Origin: Daejeonella sp.
GTDB lineage: Bacteria > Bacteroidota > Bacteroidia > Sphingobacteriales > Sphingobacteriaceae
Reading direction: 5' to 3'
DNA length: 64,000 bases
NCBI RefSeq assembly: GCF_017495225.1
Contig: NZ_JAFEIG010000014.1
Coordinates: 1-64,000 of the forward strand
The position numbers and the translations under genes were made by a program. Below, piece by piece: positions 7,955 to 16,500 of the stretch. Each line of letters begins with the position of its first letter. Positions within the stretch are counted from its first letter, which is position 1. Below the pieces are notes generated by a model that saw only the letters and a program-made list of their open reading frames with translations, was not told the DNA's origin and searched no databases.

Positions 7955-8588
7955 TACTTAGTAGTCCAGAGCCATATAAATAGCTTTCTAAACTCTCTTC
8001 AGGTAAAAGTAAATGCGTGTGCATACCGAGTGTGGCAGCAGTTTTTAGGTGCTGCGGACTATCATCAATAAAAAGTGTTTCGGCGGGGTTTAGTTGATGT
8101 TCTTTTAAAACAAATTCAAATATTTCTGGATTGGGTTTACGCATTTTCATGAGATGCGAATAGTAATCTTTCTCAAAAAAATGTTCGTTAGATTCCAAAT
8201 TATGTTCCCTTTTTAGATAATCTATGATCCATTTATAATGTATTTCATTGTTATTGCTGAGGAGGAAAGTCCTGTATTTTTTCTTTGCTTTTAGCAGAAG
8301 ATCGTGATTAGGCTCAGGCACGCCAATGAGGAGCGAGTTCCAGGCATGGTCAATTTCTGCATCAGTTAGGCTTGGGATACCAGCTACGGCGCGAATACCA
8401 TCTCTAAATTCGGCAGGGGAGATAAAACCCTGTTCAAATTGATCGAAAATGGGACTGTGACCTTTATGTGCAAAGAAAGATTCTACGTTTTTGATGCCTA
8501 ATTCGGAGAAACTTTGCTGTGCGCGATTAAAATCTATGGTGAAGATAACGTTACCGTAGTCGAAAATGATGTTTTTTATAGTATCCAT
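7944..8588 (-). CDS. HAD-superfamily phosphatase, YihX-like
   Basis: The 214-residue protein opens with IIFDYGNVIFTIDF. This is the FDxGNV form of HAD motif I typical of YihX-type sugar-phosphate phosphatases, where the second Asp is replaced. Motif II is FLLSNNNEIHY, the motif III lysine region is KMRKPNPEIFE, and motif IV is FIDDSPQHL. The substrate is unknown; E. coli YihX acts on glucose-1-phosphate. Its stop overlaps the start of the DUF962 gene, so the two are probably one transcript. Confidence 0.87.
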   Translation of the reverse strand: MDTIKNIIFDYGNVIFTIDFNRAQQSFSELGIKNVESFFAHKGHSPIFDQFEQGFISPAEFRDGIRAVAGIPSLTDAEIDHAWNSLLIGVPEPNHDLLLKAKKKYRTFLLSNNNEIHYKWIIDYLKREHNLESNEHFFEKDYYSHLMKMRKPNPEIFEFVLKEHQLNPAETLFIDDSPQHLKTAATLGMHTHLLLPEESLESYLYGSGLLSNED

Positions 8589-8883
8589 AAACGATGCAAT
8601 ATATTCAATTTCTTTTTTTTGGGGATTGATTTGATGATTTTTTCTTGAATTCTGTATCAGAAAATAAGGCTTAATTTTTGTGGGATGCTTGTTTAGTCGA
8701 GAACAGGATATTTTTTACAAGTTTAAACCTTCTGTAAATCAAGCGCTTAATTTTATATTTTTTCATTTGATTTAATTCTGGAGTGATAAAAAATATCAGA
8801 TGAAATAATATCCAAATTCAATTTCACATTTTGATTGAATTTGCCTAAATTTGCATTCTCAAATCTAAAACAAGATTTGAAGA
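8589..8883. other. non-coding stretch with tRNA promoter
   Basis: No ORF of interest is present. A -7 box TAAATTTG at 8846-8853 lies about 30 bp upstream of the tRNA gene and is the likely tRNA promoter element. A matching -33 TTG is not clear. The rest is AT-rich with no structure I can identify. Confidence 0.45.
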
Positions 8884-8957
8884 GCGCCCATAGCTCAGTT
8901 GGTTAGAGTAGAAGACTCATAATCTTTTGGTCCCTGGTTCGAGCCCAGGTGGGCGCA
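8884..8957 (+). tRNA. tRNA with CAU anticodon (elongator Met, or lysidine-modified Ile)
   Basis: A full cloverleaf can be drawn: a 7-bp acceptor stem (GCGCCCA / TGGGCGC), the D arm with AGTTGGTTA, an anticodon loop CTCATAA giving CAU, and a T arm CCTGG-TTCGAGC-CCAGG. CCA is not encoded. The sequence resembles elongator tRNA-Met more than an initiator because it has a paired 5' end. A tRNA-Ile2 identity cannot be excluded by eye. Confidence 0.93.
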
Positions 8958-8960
8958 CAA

Positions 8961-8988
8961 AAAGCAAACTCAAAGAGTTTGCTTTTTT
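8961..8988 (+). terminator. Rho-independent terminator after tRNA
   Basis: An 11-bp perfect stem (AAAGCAAACTC / GAGTTTGCTTT) with an AAA loop and further T residues lies three bases past the tRNA discriminator base. Confidence 0.85.
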
Positions 8989-9089
8989 GCTTTTAGTCCA
9001 TTTGGGCGAGATTTCATCGCCAAAAAAGTGGAGAAGCCAAGGAGGGCTCACGAAAAAAAGCAAAATGCTTTATTGATGAGAATTTAATT

Positions 9090-9145
9090 TGGATTTGGAG
9101 GAGTCTGGAGACTCCTGTTATTGATGAATCCGTAGAGGCGCGAAG
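9090..9145 (+). repeat. dispersed ~65-bp repeat, copy A (most diverged)
   Basis: The 5' half is the hairpin GGAGTCTGGAGACTCC at 9100-9115. It continues as TTATTGATGAATCCGTAGAG, alignable with the TTATTTGTTAATCCTTAGTG of the better copies at 11011, 12262, 19773 and 21222. It lies between the tRNA and the erythromycin-esterase-like gene. Confidence 0.6.
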
Positions 9146-9206
9146 GGCTAACTCTACAGTGGGGGCAAGCAGAATGTTTGGAATGCTCTCATAGTTATTA
9201 AATGCA

Positions 9207-10385
9207 TTAACCACCTGTGTAAATCAATATTGCATCATAAAATCTAAAATAATCCACATTAGATTTTTTTATATTATTTAACAGAATGATAGGCATATTT
9301 GTTTCGTCAGATATACTCTTTAAATAGGAACCCACTACGATCTTGGTAGCTTTATTCTTTATGGAAAGTCCATCATTCTCGATTGGATTAGGAGTTTCAT
9401 TTTTATACCTTGAAAGACAATTCACGTATTGTACCCCAATTAGTGAGGTATTGTTTTTAAAGTACTCTGACTTCTGCACTAAGGAGCTAAAGGAATTACC
9501 ATCCTCTGGAAAAATATGTGCCTTTCCAAAACTTCCCATAAATATTGGCTCTTTTACCGTTCCTGTTTCTTGTAAAATTTGTACGGCATAGTTTAATGTA
9601 CTTATCATATCCCCATCTCTTCTTCCAAATGGAATTTTATTTGGTGCATTAATAATTAGCATATAATCTAAGAATATATCCCCAAGTGCTTTTGCTATCT
9701 CACTTTTATATTTTTGGGTCTCCGTCAAAAGTTTTTCATTCTGCATAATTAGATATTTTACGTTACCAATATCGGATTGCTTTATCTCTTTAAGTATCTC
9801 TATAATAGACAATGGAAGTTTATCTTTTCCAAGCCTCATGAAATATTCCATTGCTACAACATACTCCCTGGTTCTATTCTTGTCTATTTCGAAATCAATA
9901 CCTATGTAACGAATTCTATTATTTCTATCCTGTTTTATATTATATTGATATAAATTTTTAATTCTTTCATAAAATTTTGCCGTATCTACCATATTTGTCT
10001 GATCATATCCATCAAAATCTGCCAATATTTTAGTATCCCCGTATTTAAGAAATAGGTTCATTCCGAATGCAAATGAATGATTTAGTTCTATCAGAAAGCA
10101 GTTAACCTTCTTTTTTTGATGTAATGATCTAACTAAATCATTCCTGATAAGGTTGTTCATTTTTACCCAGTGAAGTTCATTCATTAGGTAGATTCTTTTT
10201 TGAGGCAAAAGATTGGCCAAAGAATTTATTAAGTCTGGTATCTCCTCTATTTTAGCGGAATTAACAATTACTGAATCTTCTTGTTTAATTAATTTACCTT
10301 GCGAATTTGCATTAGAAACAAAACTAAATATCGTTAAAAACACAACTGTAAGTATAGTAAAGTTAAATTTTAAAATACGAGCCAT
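9207..10385 (-). CDS. exported erythromycin-esterase/Tiki-superfamily-like protein
   Basis: The 392-residue protein has an N-terminal signal peptide (hydrophobic 8-26, NANSQ cleavage region). Blocks recall the erythromycin esterase / ChaN / Tiki fold: YLMNELHWVKMN near residue 66 (position of the family GE..H motif), CFLIELNHSFAFGMN near 96, IRYIGIDFE near 143, RRDGDM near 257, and GSFGKAHIFPEDG near 286 with a conserved-looking His. The fold assignment is by eye. Enzymes of this fold range from macrolide esterases to metalloproteases, so no substrate is proposed. A damaged RiPP-precursor-like ORF lies 350 bp upstream on the same strand. Confidence 0.55.
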   Translation of the reverse strand: MARILKFNFTILTVVFLTIFSFVSNANSQGKLIKQEDSVIVNSAKIEEIPDLINSLANLLPQKRIYLMNELHWVKMNNLIRNDLVRSLHQKKKVNCFLIELNHSFAFGMNLFLKYGDTKILADFDGYDQTNMVDTAKFYERIKNLYQYNIKQDRNNRIRYIGIDFEIDKNRTREYVVAMEYFMRLGKDKLPLSIIEILKEIKQSDIGNVKYLIMQNEKLLTETQKYKSEIAKALGDIFLDYMLIINAPNKIPFGRRDGDMISTLNYAVQILQETGTVKEPIFMGSFGKAHIFPEDGNSFSSLVQKSEYFKNNTSLIGVQYVNCLSRYKNETPNPIENDGLSIKNKATKIVVGSYLKSISDETNMPIILLNNIKKSNVDYFRFYDAILIYTGG

Positions 10386-10738
10386 TTACTAAAGATTATG
10401 AATAAAGAATAAACAGGTCGGTTTCCTCCCCAGTTTTTAATTGCTAAAAAATTTCTTGATTTTCAGTATTGAAAATATGAACATTTAGAAACGGAAATCT
10501 ATATTAACAAGAGCATACTAATATTAAATAAAGATATACAAAAAAAATGTATCTTAAAAGTTAAGAAACCTAAAATTGAAAGTTTCTTGACAATGATCTA
10601 AAATTCTAATTTGCAAAAAAATTAATTAGTTCGATTCTTGAAGGATCTTCATTAAATGAATCGATCAGATTCTTCAGCCCAGCCATGTTCATATAAACAC
10701 TGGGCTACTCCGTCAGAATCACCTTGCCTTATAAGTCG
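10386..10738. other. non-coding stretch with in-frame continuation of a broken ORF
   Basis: No intact gene is present. On the minus strand the frame of the RiPP-like ORF (10865-10739) continues past its TGA for 28 more codons, to a TAA at 10654-10652, with protein-like composition (RLIRQGDSDGVAQCLYEHGW). This may be a read-through remnant or chance. The rest is AT-rich. Confidence 0.35.
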
Positions 10739-10865
10739 TCAACAAGTATTAGCCAAACTACATTCGTGACCAATTGACAAAAAACCGGCATTAATCGATT
10801 GTTGTTTCTTTGGACTTAATTCAGAAATCTCAATTTTTTTAAGAGATAGTTTATTTTTTTTTCAT
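10739..10865 (-). pseudogene. RiPP (class I lanthipeptide-like) precursor, frameshifted in a poly-A run
   Basis: The ATG at 10865 is followed by nine A residues, and the in-frame codon after that is TAA. With one A fewer, the frame opens to a peptide starting MKKNKLSLKKIEISEL and ending FLSIGHECSLANTC before a TGA. The leader part (L-x-L-K-K-x-x-I-x-x-L then SINAG) resembles the Bacteroidota lanthipeptide and natural-product leader pattern that ends in a double Gly; here that position is AG. The short C-terminal core holds Ser, Thr and two Cys, with Cys as the last residue. No lanthionine synthetase lies in the window. It could be a pseudogene, a slippage-expressed gene or a base-calling error in the homopolymer. 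Confidence 0.4.
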
Positions 10866-11010
10866 ACTATAAATTTTTAATTGTGATGAAAATTAAAAAA
10901 ATATTTAATTCCAGTAGCGTCCGATAAAAAATAAACGTTTAGCCTAGACCACTCCGTTTATTCATACTTTTAAGTTACGACACTTTCAAGCATGAACAAA
11001 TCTAAGAACT

Positions 11011-11074
11011 TTAGCGGTCTGGAGACTCCAATTATTTGCAAACCCTTAGTGACGCTGGCGCTGAACAAAAGGAT
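11011..11074 (+). repeat. dispersed ~65-bp repeat, copy B
   Basis: It contains GGTCTGGAGACTCC, then ATTATTTGCAAACCCTTAGTG, ACGCTGGCG and CTGAACAAAAGGAT. It ends just before the operator region of the Fic gene. Copy C lies just past the Fic gene in the same orientation, so the two form direct repeats around a one-gene cassette. Confidence 0.75.
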
Positions 11075-11078
11075 AGTT

Positions 11079-11148
11079 GAGCCGATTATAATCTTTAATC
11101 GGCTCAATATTTTATTATATTTGAGCCGAATAATAAAATAATTGGCTC
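11079..11148 (+). promoter_or_regulatory. operator/promoter of the Fic gene (paired inverted repeats)
   Basis: A perfect inverted repeat GAGCCGATTA / TAATCGGCTC occupies 11079-11105. A second, imperfect one (GAGCCGAAT / ATTGGCTC) occupies 11123-11148 and ends at the base before the ATG. The second repeat overlaps a -7 box, TATATTTG (11116-11123). Four half-sites of GAGCC(G)A covering the promoter and start indicate an autorepressor; the C-terminal winged helix of the Fic protein is the natural candidate. Confidence 0.7.
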
Positions 11149-12255
11149 ATGCAATATTTTTGGCAAGACAGTAAGTTTCCAGAATTCAAATTTAAGATAG
11201 AGGAATTCATTAGTAAAATACAAGAATTTGCTACCGGTTTAGGTGAGCTAAATGGCTTATTTGTGAATGTATCGGAAACCAATAAAAATGAAATTTTACT
11301 TCAAGTTATTTTGTCTGAAGCATTAAAAACTTCTGAAATTGAGGGTGAGTATTTTAGTAGAATAGATGTATTGTTTTCATTGCAAGCCCAATTGGGGCTA
11401 GTCAATATTATTAATCCCGCTAAAAATAAAGGAGCCAAGGCTATTTCAGAGTTGATGCTACAGGTTCGTAAGGACTATCAAAATCCTTTAACATTGCAAA
11501 TGTTGAAAGATTGGCATATTACCCTGATGAAATCAGATAAAACTGTAAGGGAAGGAGAGTGGAGAAGTTCTACTGAGCCGATGCAAATCATTTCGGGTCG
11601 TGCAGGGAAAATTGAGGTTCATTTTGAAGCTCCACCATCAAAAGATTTGCCCCATTTATTAACAGATTTTGAAAGCTGGTATCAAAATTTTCCCTACCAT
11701 GAAATAGGACAAATCGGTCGAGCTATGTTACGCTCAGCTTTAGCACATTTATACTTCGAGACATTACACCCTTTTGAGGATGGAAATGGCAGAATTGGTA
11801 GAGCGTTATCAGAAAAAGCCTTGGCAGAAACTTTAGAAAAACCAATAATTATTAGTCTATCGAAAAGAATAGAAGAAACAAAAAAACAATATTACCAAAC
11901 ATTAAAACTTAGTCAAAGAAGTCAAGACGTAACTGATTGGCTACATTATTTTTTCCAAATTATTATTGATGCACAAAAAGAGGTAAAGGAAACAGTATTA
12001 TTTGTAATAGAAAAAGCGCAATATTTTGATCGTTTTAATAATCAATTAAATGATCGACAGCTCAAAGTCATCCAAAAAATGACAGATAAAGGTAAGGACA
12101 GTTTTGTGGGTGGGATGACTGCAAAAAAATACATGCTAATTTGTAAAACTTCAAAAGCAACTGCTACACGAGATTTACAACATCTGTTTGAAATAGGAGC
12201 AATTTGCAGAGAAGGCGAAGGGCGTAGTGTGAAATATCTTGTAAATTGGGGATAA
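11149..12255 (+). CDS. Fic family protein (DUF4172 N-terminus, C-terminal winged helix)
   Basis: Fic proteins transfer AMP or related groups from nucleotides onto target proteins. The 368 residues contain an N-terminal DUF4172-like segment (YFWQDSKFPEF), an inhibitory-helix motif TSEIEG near residue 61 of the [S/T]xxxE[G/N] form that places it among self-inhibited Fic proteins, the catalytic HPFEDGNGRIGR near residue 207, and a C-terminal helix-turn-helix region from about 325 (AKKYMLICKTSKATATRDL). The start is fixed by the adjacent operator. No separate antitoxin gene is seen, which fits the built-in inhibitory helix. Confidence 0.93.
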   Translation: MQYFWQDSKFPEFKFKIEEFISKIQEFATGLGELNGLFVNVSETNKNEILLQVILSEALKTSEIEGEYFSRIDVLFSLQAQLGLVNIINPAKNKGAKAISELMLQVRKDYQNPLTLQMLKDWHITLMKSDKTVREGEWRSSTEPMQIISGRAGKIEVHFEAPPSKDLPHLLTDFESWYQNFPYHEIGQIGRAMLRSALAHLYFETLHPFEDGNGRIGRALSEKALAETLEKPIIISLSKRIEETKKQYYQTLKLSQRSQDVTDWLHYFFQIIIDAQKEVKETVLFVIEKAQYFDRFNNQLNDRQLKVIQKMTDKGKDSFVGGMTAKKYMLICKTSKATATRDLQHLFEIGAICREGEGRSVKYLVNWG

Positions 12256-12261
12256 TTGGGA

Positions 12262-12328
12262 TTTAGAGGAGTTTGGAGAACCTCGTTATTTGTTAATCTT
12301 TAGTGACGCTTGTGTTGAACAAGAGGAC
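12262..12328 (+). repeat. dispersed ~65-bp repeat, copy C
   Basis: It contains TTTAGAGGAGTTTGGAGAAC, then TTATTTGTTAATCTTTAGTG, ACGCTTGTG and TTGAACAAGAGGA. It begins only 7 bp after the Fic stop codon. Confidence 0.75.
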
Positions 12329-12420
12329 AATTGGGCTGAAAGTAAGGGGGTGGCTCGATTCTCCCTTTATTTGCTAATCCTGCTTTTTTGCTACTGCTAT
12401 ATTTTTTGTTTTAAGGATCT

Positions 12421-12458
12421 TTTCAATACGTTCCAATACGTTCCATAACGTAATTCAC
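12421..12458 (-). repeat. 38-bp GTGAATTACGTT element, copy 1
   Basis: Read on the minus strand this starts GTGAATTACGTTATGGAACG. It matches the plus-strand element at 17900-17937 in 29 of 38 positions, so the two are inverted relative to each other 5.5 kb apart. It ends about 10 bp before the -33 region of the next gene and contains repeated GGAACG half-sites. A regulator-binding site or a mobile-element end are both possible. Confidence 0.55.
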
Positions 12459-12467
12459 ATACTTTTA

Positions 12468-12499
12468 TTGTTATTTAATTAGTAACACGATTAGATTTG
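12468..12499 (+). promoter_or_regulatory. promoter of the DUF2779 nuclease gene
   Basis: TTG (12468-12470), a 21-bp spacer and TAGATTTG (12492-12499) match the Bacteroidota consensus. The predicted transcription start leaves a 5' untranslated region of about 40 nt. Confidence 0.6.
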
Positions 12500-12545
12500 G
12501 TTTGAACAAATTCATTTATAGTTCAATCACATCTAATTTTTACAC

Positions 12546-14522
12546 ATGAAAACACCATTAACTAAATCCTTTTTTATGAAAGGATTACCTTGCACAGAAA
12601 AACTAAAACTTACTTTAGAGAGATCAGAAATTAAAAATGATGAAAATTCATTTTTAAAAGCTTTAGCACAGGGTGGATTTCAAGTAGAAGAATTAGCTAG
12701 AATGCATTATCCTGATGGAATTTTTATTGATACTAAACCTGGTCAATATGAAAAGGCAGCAAAATTAACTAAGGAAGCACTAGAAAATGAAAATGTAGTG
12801 TTATTTGAGGCTGCATTTTTGGTAGATGGATATTTTATCCGAACAGATATTTTAGAAAAGAGGGGTAATAAAATCAAAATCATTGAAGTTAAGTCTAAGG
12901 CTTACTCCCCTGATGATAAATTTTTAACTGCTGCTGGAACGATTAATGCAAAGTGGGAGGATAATTTATGGGATTTGGCTTTTCAAAGTTGGGTGCTTAA
13001 AAAGTTTTTATCTAGTGGTGATTATGAGATAGAATCAGTATTTCTATTCGTTGATAAAACTAAAAAGGCAAGTATTGATGGAATGAATCAATTATTCAGA
13101 GTCCCTGCTAATGGGAATCCAAGAACAGGAATAATCAGACGAGTGGAACAATTAAAAGATTTAGGTGAATCGATTTTAATTGAAGTAAAAGTTCCAGATG
13201 AAATTATTGAAGATATTCATGTAGGTAATCACTATCACAGCGTTGATGGTGCTATGATGTTTGCAAAAGCAAGAGACCTTAGAGACTATGTAAAGGGTAA
13301 GGATAAATGGTCTACGCCCGATCCAACTTATAAGAAGTGTAAAAGTTGTGAATTTAGAACTGAACTAGCTGAAGATGGTGAAGAGATTCTTTCAAAATGC
13401 TTTGCTACTGCTTTAAGAGTTCCAAAATTATATCCTGAATCTATTTTGAAACTTCCAACTATTTTTGAAATCTGGGATTACAGAAGTGGACCTTCTGGTC
13501 GTTTAAAGAGAGATAATTTGTTTTTAGAAGATCTAACTGCAGAGGATTTAAACGTATGCCCAGAACCAGGTAAAATATCACGTACTGATCGTCAATGGCT
13601 GCAGGTGCAAAAGTCAGTTAAGAAAGATAATTCGGTTTATTTTGAAGCTGAGGGATTGAAAAATGAGATGAAAAATTGGCAATTTCCTCTTCATTTTATC
13701 GATTTTGAAACTAGTGGTGCTGCTTTGCCTTTTATGAAGAATTTAAGTCCTTTTGAACAGGTGGCCTTTCAATTCTCACACCATGTTGTTTTGGAAGATG
13801 GTACCATAGAACATCAAACAGAATTCATTAGCAATACTCCTGGCGAATTCCCTAATTTTATTTTTGCTAGAGCGTTATACAGTGCTTTAAAAAATGATAA
13901 AGGAACTATTTTTAGGTTTCACAATCATGAAAATACCATTCTTAATGTTATTATTAAACAATTGCAGGATAGTAGTGAGCCCGATGCTGAGGAACTAATC
14001 AGTTTTCTCAAGACAATAACTGTATCATCTAAAAATAGCGCATCAGAATGGAATGGCGAAAGAGCAATGGTGGATCTTCATAGAGTGATTAAAGATTATT
14101 ATTACAATCCTTCTACTAAAGGGTCTAACTCTATAAAAGATTTGTTGCCAGCTTGCTTAACTAGTAGCTCTGCTCTAAAGAATAAGTATAGTCAGACCAT
14201 TGGTAATCTTAAACTGACTAGTAAAAACTTTGATCCAAATCATGTATGGCTAAAGTTTGATGGAGGAATAATAGAAAGTCCTTATAAAATGCTACCTCCT
14301 TTATTCGAAAATTGGGAGTCTATAGATATGGAAGATACAATTTCTGAAATGGATTATCTTGCAGACGGTGGTGCGGCACTAATTGCTTATGCCAAATTAC
14401 AATATCAGGACATGAGTGACAAAGAACGAGACGAAATTACCAAAGGATTGCTAAAATATTGTGAATTAGATACTTTAGCAATGGTGATGATTTATGAACA
14501 TTTGAGGGAGTTGGTCAATTAA
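12546..14522 (+). CDS. DUF2779 protein: PD-(D/E)XK nuclease fused to DEDDy exonuclease
   Basis: The 658-residue protein has two nuclease-like halves. The N-terminal half resembles Cas4/AddB-type PD-(D/E)XK nucleases: FEAAF near 90, IRTDIL near 100 and IEVKSK near 115, plus a possible four-Cys Fe-S set (C16, CKSC near 264-267, SKC near 284). The C-terminal half is DUF2779, with HFIDFET near 385 (DEDD motif I), FRFHNHENTI, DLHRVIKDYYYNP and KYCELDTLAM near 637 (the YxxxD motif III of DEDDy exonucleases). It probably degrades DNA or RNA. It precedes a GIY-YIG protein by 61 bp on the same strand. Confidence 0.8.
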   Translation: MKTPLTKSFFMKGLPCTEKLKLTLERSEIKNDENSFLKALAQGGFQVEELARMHYPDGIFIDTKPGQYEKAAKLTKEALENENVVLFEAAFLVDGYFIRTDILEKRGNKIKIIEVKSKAYSPDDKFLTAAGTINAKWEDNLWDLAFQSWVLKKFLSSGDYEIESVFLFVDKTKKASIDGMNQLFRVPANGNPRTGIIRRVEQLKDLGESILIEVKVPDEIIEDIHVGNHYHSVDGAMMFAKARDLRDYVKGKDKWSTPDPTYKKCKSCEFRTELAEDGEEILSKCFATALRVPKLYPESILKLPTIFEIWDYRSGPSGRLKRDNLFLEDLTAEDLNVCPEPGKISRTDRQWLQVQKSVKKDNSVYFEAEGLKNEMKNWQFPLHFIDFETSGAALPFMKNLSPFEQVAFQFSHHVVLEDGTIEHQTEFISNTPGEFPNFIFARALYSALKNDKGTIFRFHNHENTILNVIIKQLQDSSEPDAEELISFLKTITVSSKNSASEWNGERAMVDLHRVIKDYYYNPSTKGSNSIKDLLPACLTSSSALKNKYSQTIGNLKLTSKNFDPNHVWLKFDGGIIESPYKMLPPLFENWESIDMEDTISEMDYLADGGAALIAYAKLQYQDMSDKERDEITKGLLKYCELDTLAMVMIYEHLRELVN

Positions 14523-14583
14523 AATATTGAATTATAAATATTGAATCTATTTTCAACAACATTTTGAATTAATATATAAAAAT

Positions 14584-15441
14584 ATGGATCAGCTAATAAA
14601 ACTCGGTTTTACAGAATCGGCCCAAATAACATTTGAAACTGAATTTAAAATAAATTTTCTCAAAAATGAGGCCGCGACAAATATTCTATATGCTTTTGTC
14701 TTAGTAGATTCAGAGAATATTTCAGATTGGAAAGTGTTATATATTGGACATACACGAAAAACTTTCAAAAACCGAATGTATGGATATCAAAGAGGAAATG
14801 GGAATGGTGTAAATAACCGCCTGCATAATGTGGTTAAATCTTATTTGAAAATCCAAAACAAACAGGTTAAAATTTATTGTTTAACGGATCAATTAAACTT
14901 ACTGGTTCAGAGTATAGAATTAGATTTGGCTGCTGGTTTAGAATATTCGTTGATAAGTTATTATGTTGACTATAATTCTGAACAAGGCTATCCTGAATTA
15001 ATAAATATAGCAGGCAATAAAAATTACAAAAGCAGTAGCGTTAAAGAATTGGAAGAATTGGTTAAGTTAGAGAAGGAAGAGGAAGAAGAAAGTTATACCG
15101 CGCAAGATCAACCAGAACATACTTTAAAAAATAAAACTTTTTCTTATTGTTTGAATAAAACATATTGGGAAAGTCCTTTCCTAAATATTCCTTCTAATCT
15201 TTCTGAATATTTTGGAGATAATGGTGATACTGCTGTTTTTCATTTTTATAAAAATAAAAATTTGGTAAAATCAATACCTGTAATTATTAATCGGAATGCA
15301 GTCAAAAATGGTTCACCACGTTTTTACCTTAATGGGATAGATGGTAAGTGGTTTCAGGATTGGAAGCATCTAAATTTTGAAAAGGGCGAGAATACTAACG
15401 TAAGTATTATATCTAAAAATAACTTGGTATTTAATTATTAA
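14584..15441 (+). CDS. GIY-YIG-type nuclease-like protein
   Basis: The first half of this 285-residue protein fits a GIY-YIG domain: ILYAFVLVD near 34 (the GIY strand), VLYIGHTRKTFKNRMYGYQ near 54 (YIG with the catalytic Arg region), a Glu in AAGLEYSLISYY near 118, and a terminal INIAGN Asn near 142. After a Glu-rich linker at about 158-172, the C-terminal domain is unrecognised. It follows the DUF2779 nuclease on the same strand. The pairing suggests a defence or DNA-processing role, but this is inference from context. Confidence 0.65.
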   Translation: MDQLIKLGFTESAQITFETEFKINFLKNEAATNILYAFVLVDSENISDWKVLYIGHTRKTFKNRMYGYQRGNGNGVNNRLHNVVKSYLKIQNKQVKIYCLTDQLNLLVQSIELDLAAGLEYSLISYYVDYNSEQGYPELINIAGNKNYKSSSVKELEELVKLEKEEEEESYTAQDQPEHTLKNKTFSYCLNKTYWESPFLNIPSNLSEYFGDNGDTAVFHFYKNKNLVKSIPVIINRNAVKNGSPRFYLNGIDGKWFQDWKHLNFEKGENTNVSIISKNNLVFNY

Positions 15442-15593
15442 TATTAGAATTAAAAATAAATAGAGAAGCGGCTAATGAGATAAATTGATTTGCAGAGCGT
15501 CTTTTGCCTTGGATGGCAAGGGAATTAATTACAATGACACAGTTTATTTAACATACCAGAACCTTTTTGATTCAGTTTTTAAAAAGTAATAAG

Positions 15594-15986
15594 CTAATTA
15601 TCTTTACTATTTCTGTATTCTTGTATCTCATCAAATATAGTTTTAATAATTGAGTAGACTATAGGGGCTAATAACGAGAATAAACAAATATAAGCCAGTA
15701 TTGAGCTAACATTACTAGTGTCGCCACCATCCCAAATTGTAAACACATAAATAAATACGATAATACAAGCAAAGAAAAATACATGAAAAAAAACTATGAT
15801 TCCAATTCCAGCTGAAGTTAAAATATTTATTGTTAGCCTCAATGGAACCACTATTAGTAATCTAGTTATAATCCATTTTCTACATATTTTTATTACGATA
15901 TTTAATATATCCTCAAATATCTTAAAGGTAAATATTATACCTGCAAATAAAATTATTGACCAATAAATTAAAGCATAAATTAACAT
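15594..15986 (-). CDS. unknown membrane protein
   Basis: I do not recognise this 130-residue protein. Three to four hydrophobic segments are visible (about 2-22, 43-65, 66-85, 95-115), followed by a charged tail ending EIQEYRNSKDN. It lies in the accessory region, on the strand opposite the nuclease pair. Very AT-rich codon use suggests acquired DNA. Confidence 0.55.
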   Translation of the reverse strand: MLIYALIYWSIILFAGIIFTFKIFEDILNIVIKICRKWIITRLLIVVPLRLTINILTSAGIGIIVFFHVFFFACIIVFIYVFTIWDGGDTSNVSSILAYICLFSLLAPIVYSIIKTIFDEIQEYRNSKDN

Positions 15987-16092
15987 AAATAAAATTTCAG
16001 TTTATGATACCTTTAGATAATATTTTGCCTAATACTTAAAATCAATAAATATAATTGACGGTATTTTTTTAAAAAACTATGTATTTATCATC

Positions 16093-16500
16093 TTATTTTT
16101 CAACCAAATTCTCCAATAAATCATTGGCTTTTTGTCCCTTAAATCTAAATTTCGCAGTGAACTTTCTAGGATATGCCCATAATGGGTCTAAATCAGGGTT
16201 TTTGCTTTCACAGAAGACAAATTCAATTTTAAAGTAGTTTTTCAACTGTTTAATAGAGTAAATCTCTTGAATTGTCAAAGTTGGTTTATTGTTATAATTT
16301 TTGTCAAGACCAAATTTCCAAGGCGTATTGGATTCAGATTCTTTAAAATCAAATGGGATTTCTAAGTAATATGATTTATTCTCATGAATTAAATAAGTAT
16401 TTATTGTTTGTTTATCTGTTGAATATGCTTTGAAATTTGAAATAGGATCAGAGTGATATTGAATGATACCAAATCCTTTTAAGCTATTGGGATCTTTCAT
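16093..16500 (-). CDS. unknown small protein
   Basis: I do not recognise this 135-residue soluble protein. It has no signal peptide or membrane segment and looks like a mostly beta protein (alternating YYLEIPFDF, YFKIEFVF and FTAKFRFKG strands). It lies 106 bp upstream of the membrane-protein ORF on the same strand, so the two could be co-expressed. Confidence 0.5.
   Translation of the reverse strand: MKDPNSLKGFGIIQYHSDPISNFKAYSTDKQTINTYLIHENKSYYLEIPFDFKESESNTPWKFGLDKNYNNKPTLTIQEIYSIKQLKNYFKIEFVFCESKNPDLDPLWAYPRKFTAKFRFKGQKANDLLENLVEK

Noticed and set aside
8957..9200. attL/attR duplication of the tRNA 3' end marking an integrated element
   Set aside because: No second copy of the tRNA T-arm/acceptor sequence was seen up to 22 kb, and no integrase gene is present.
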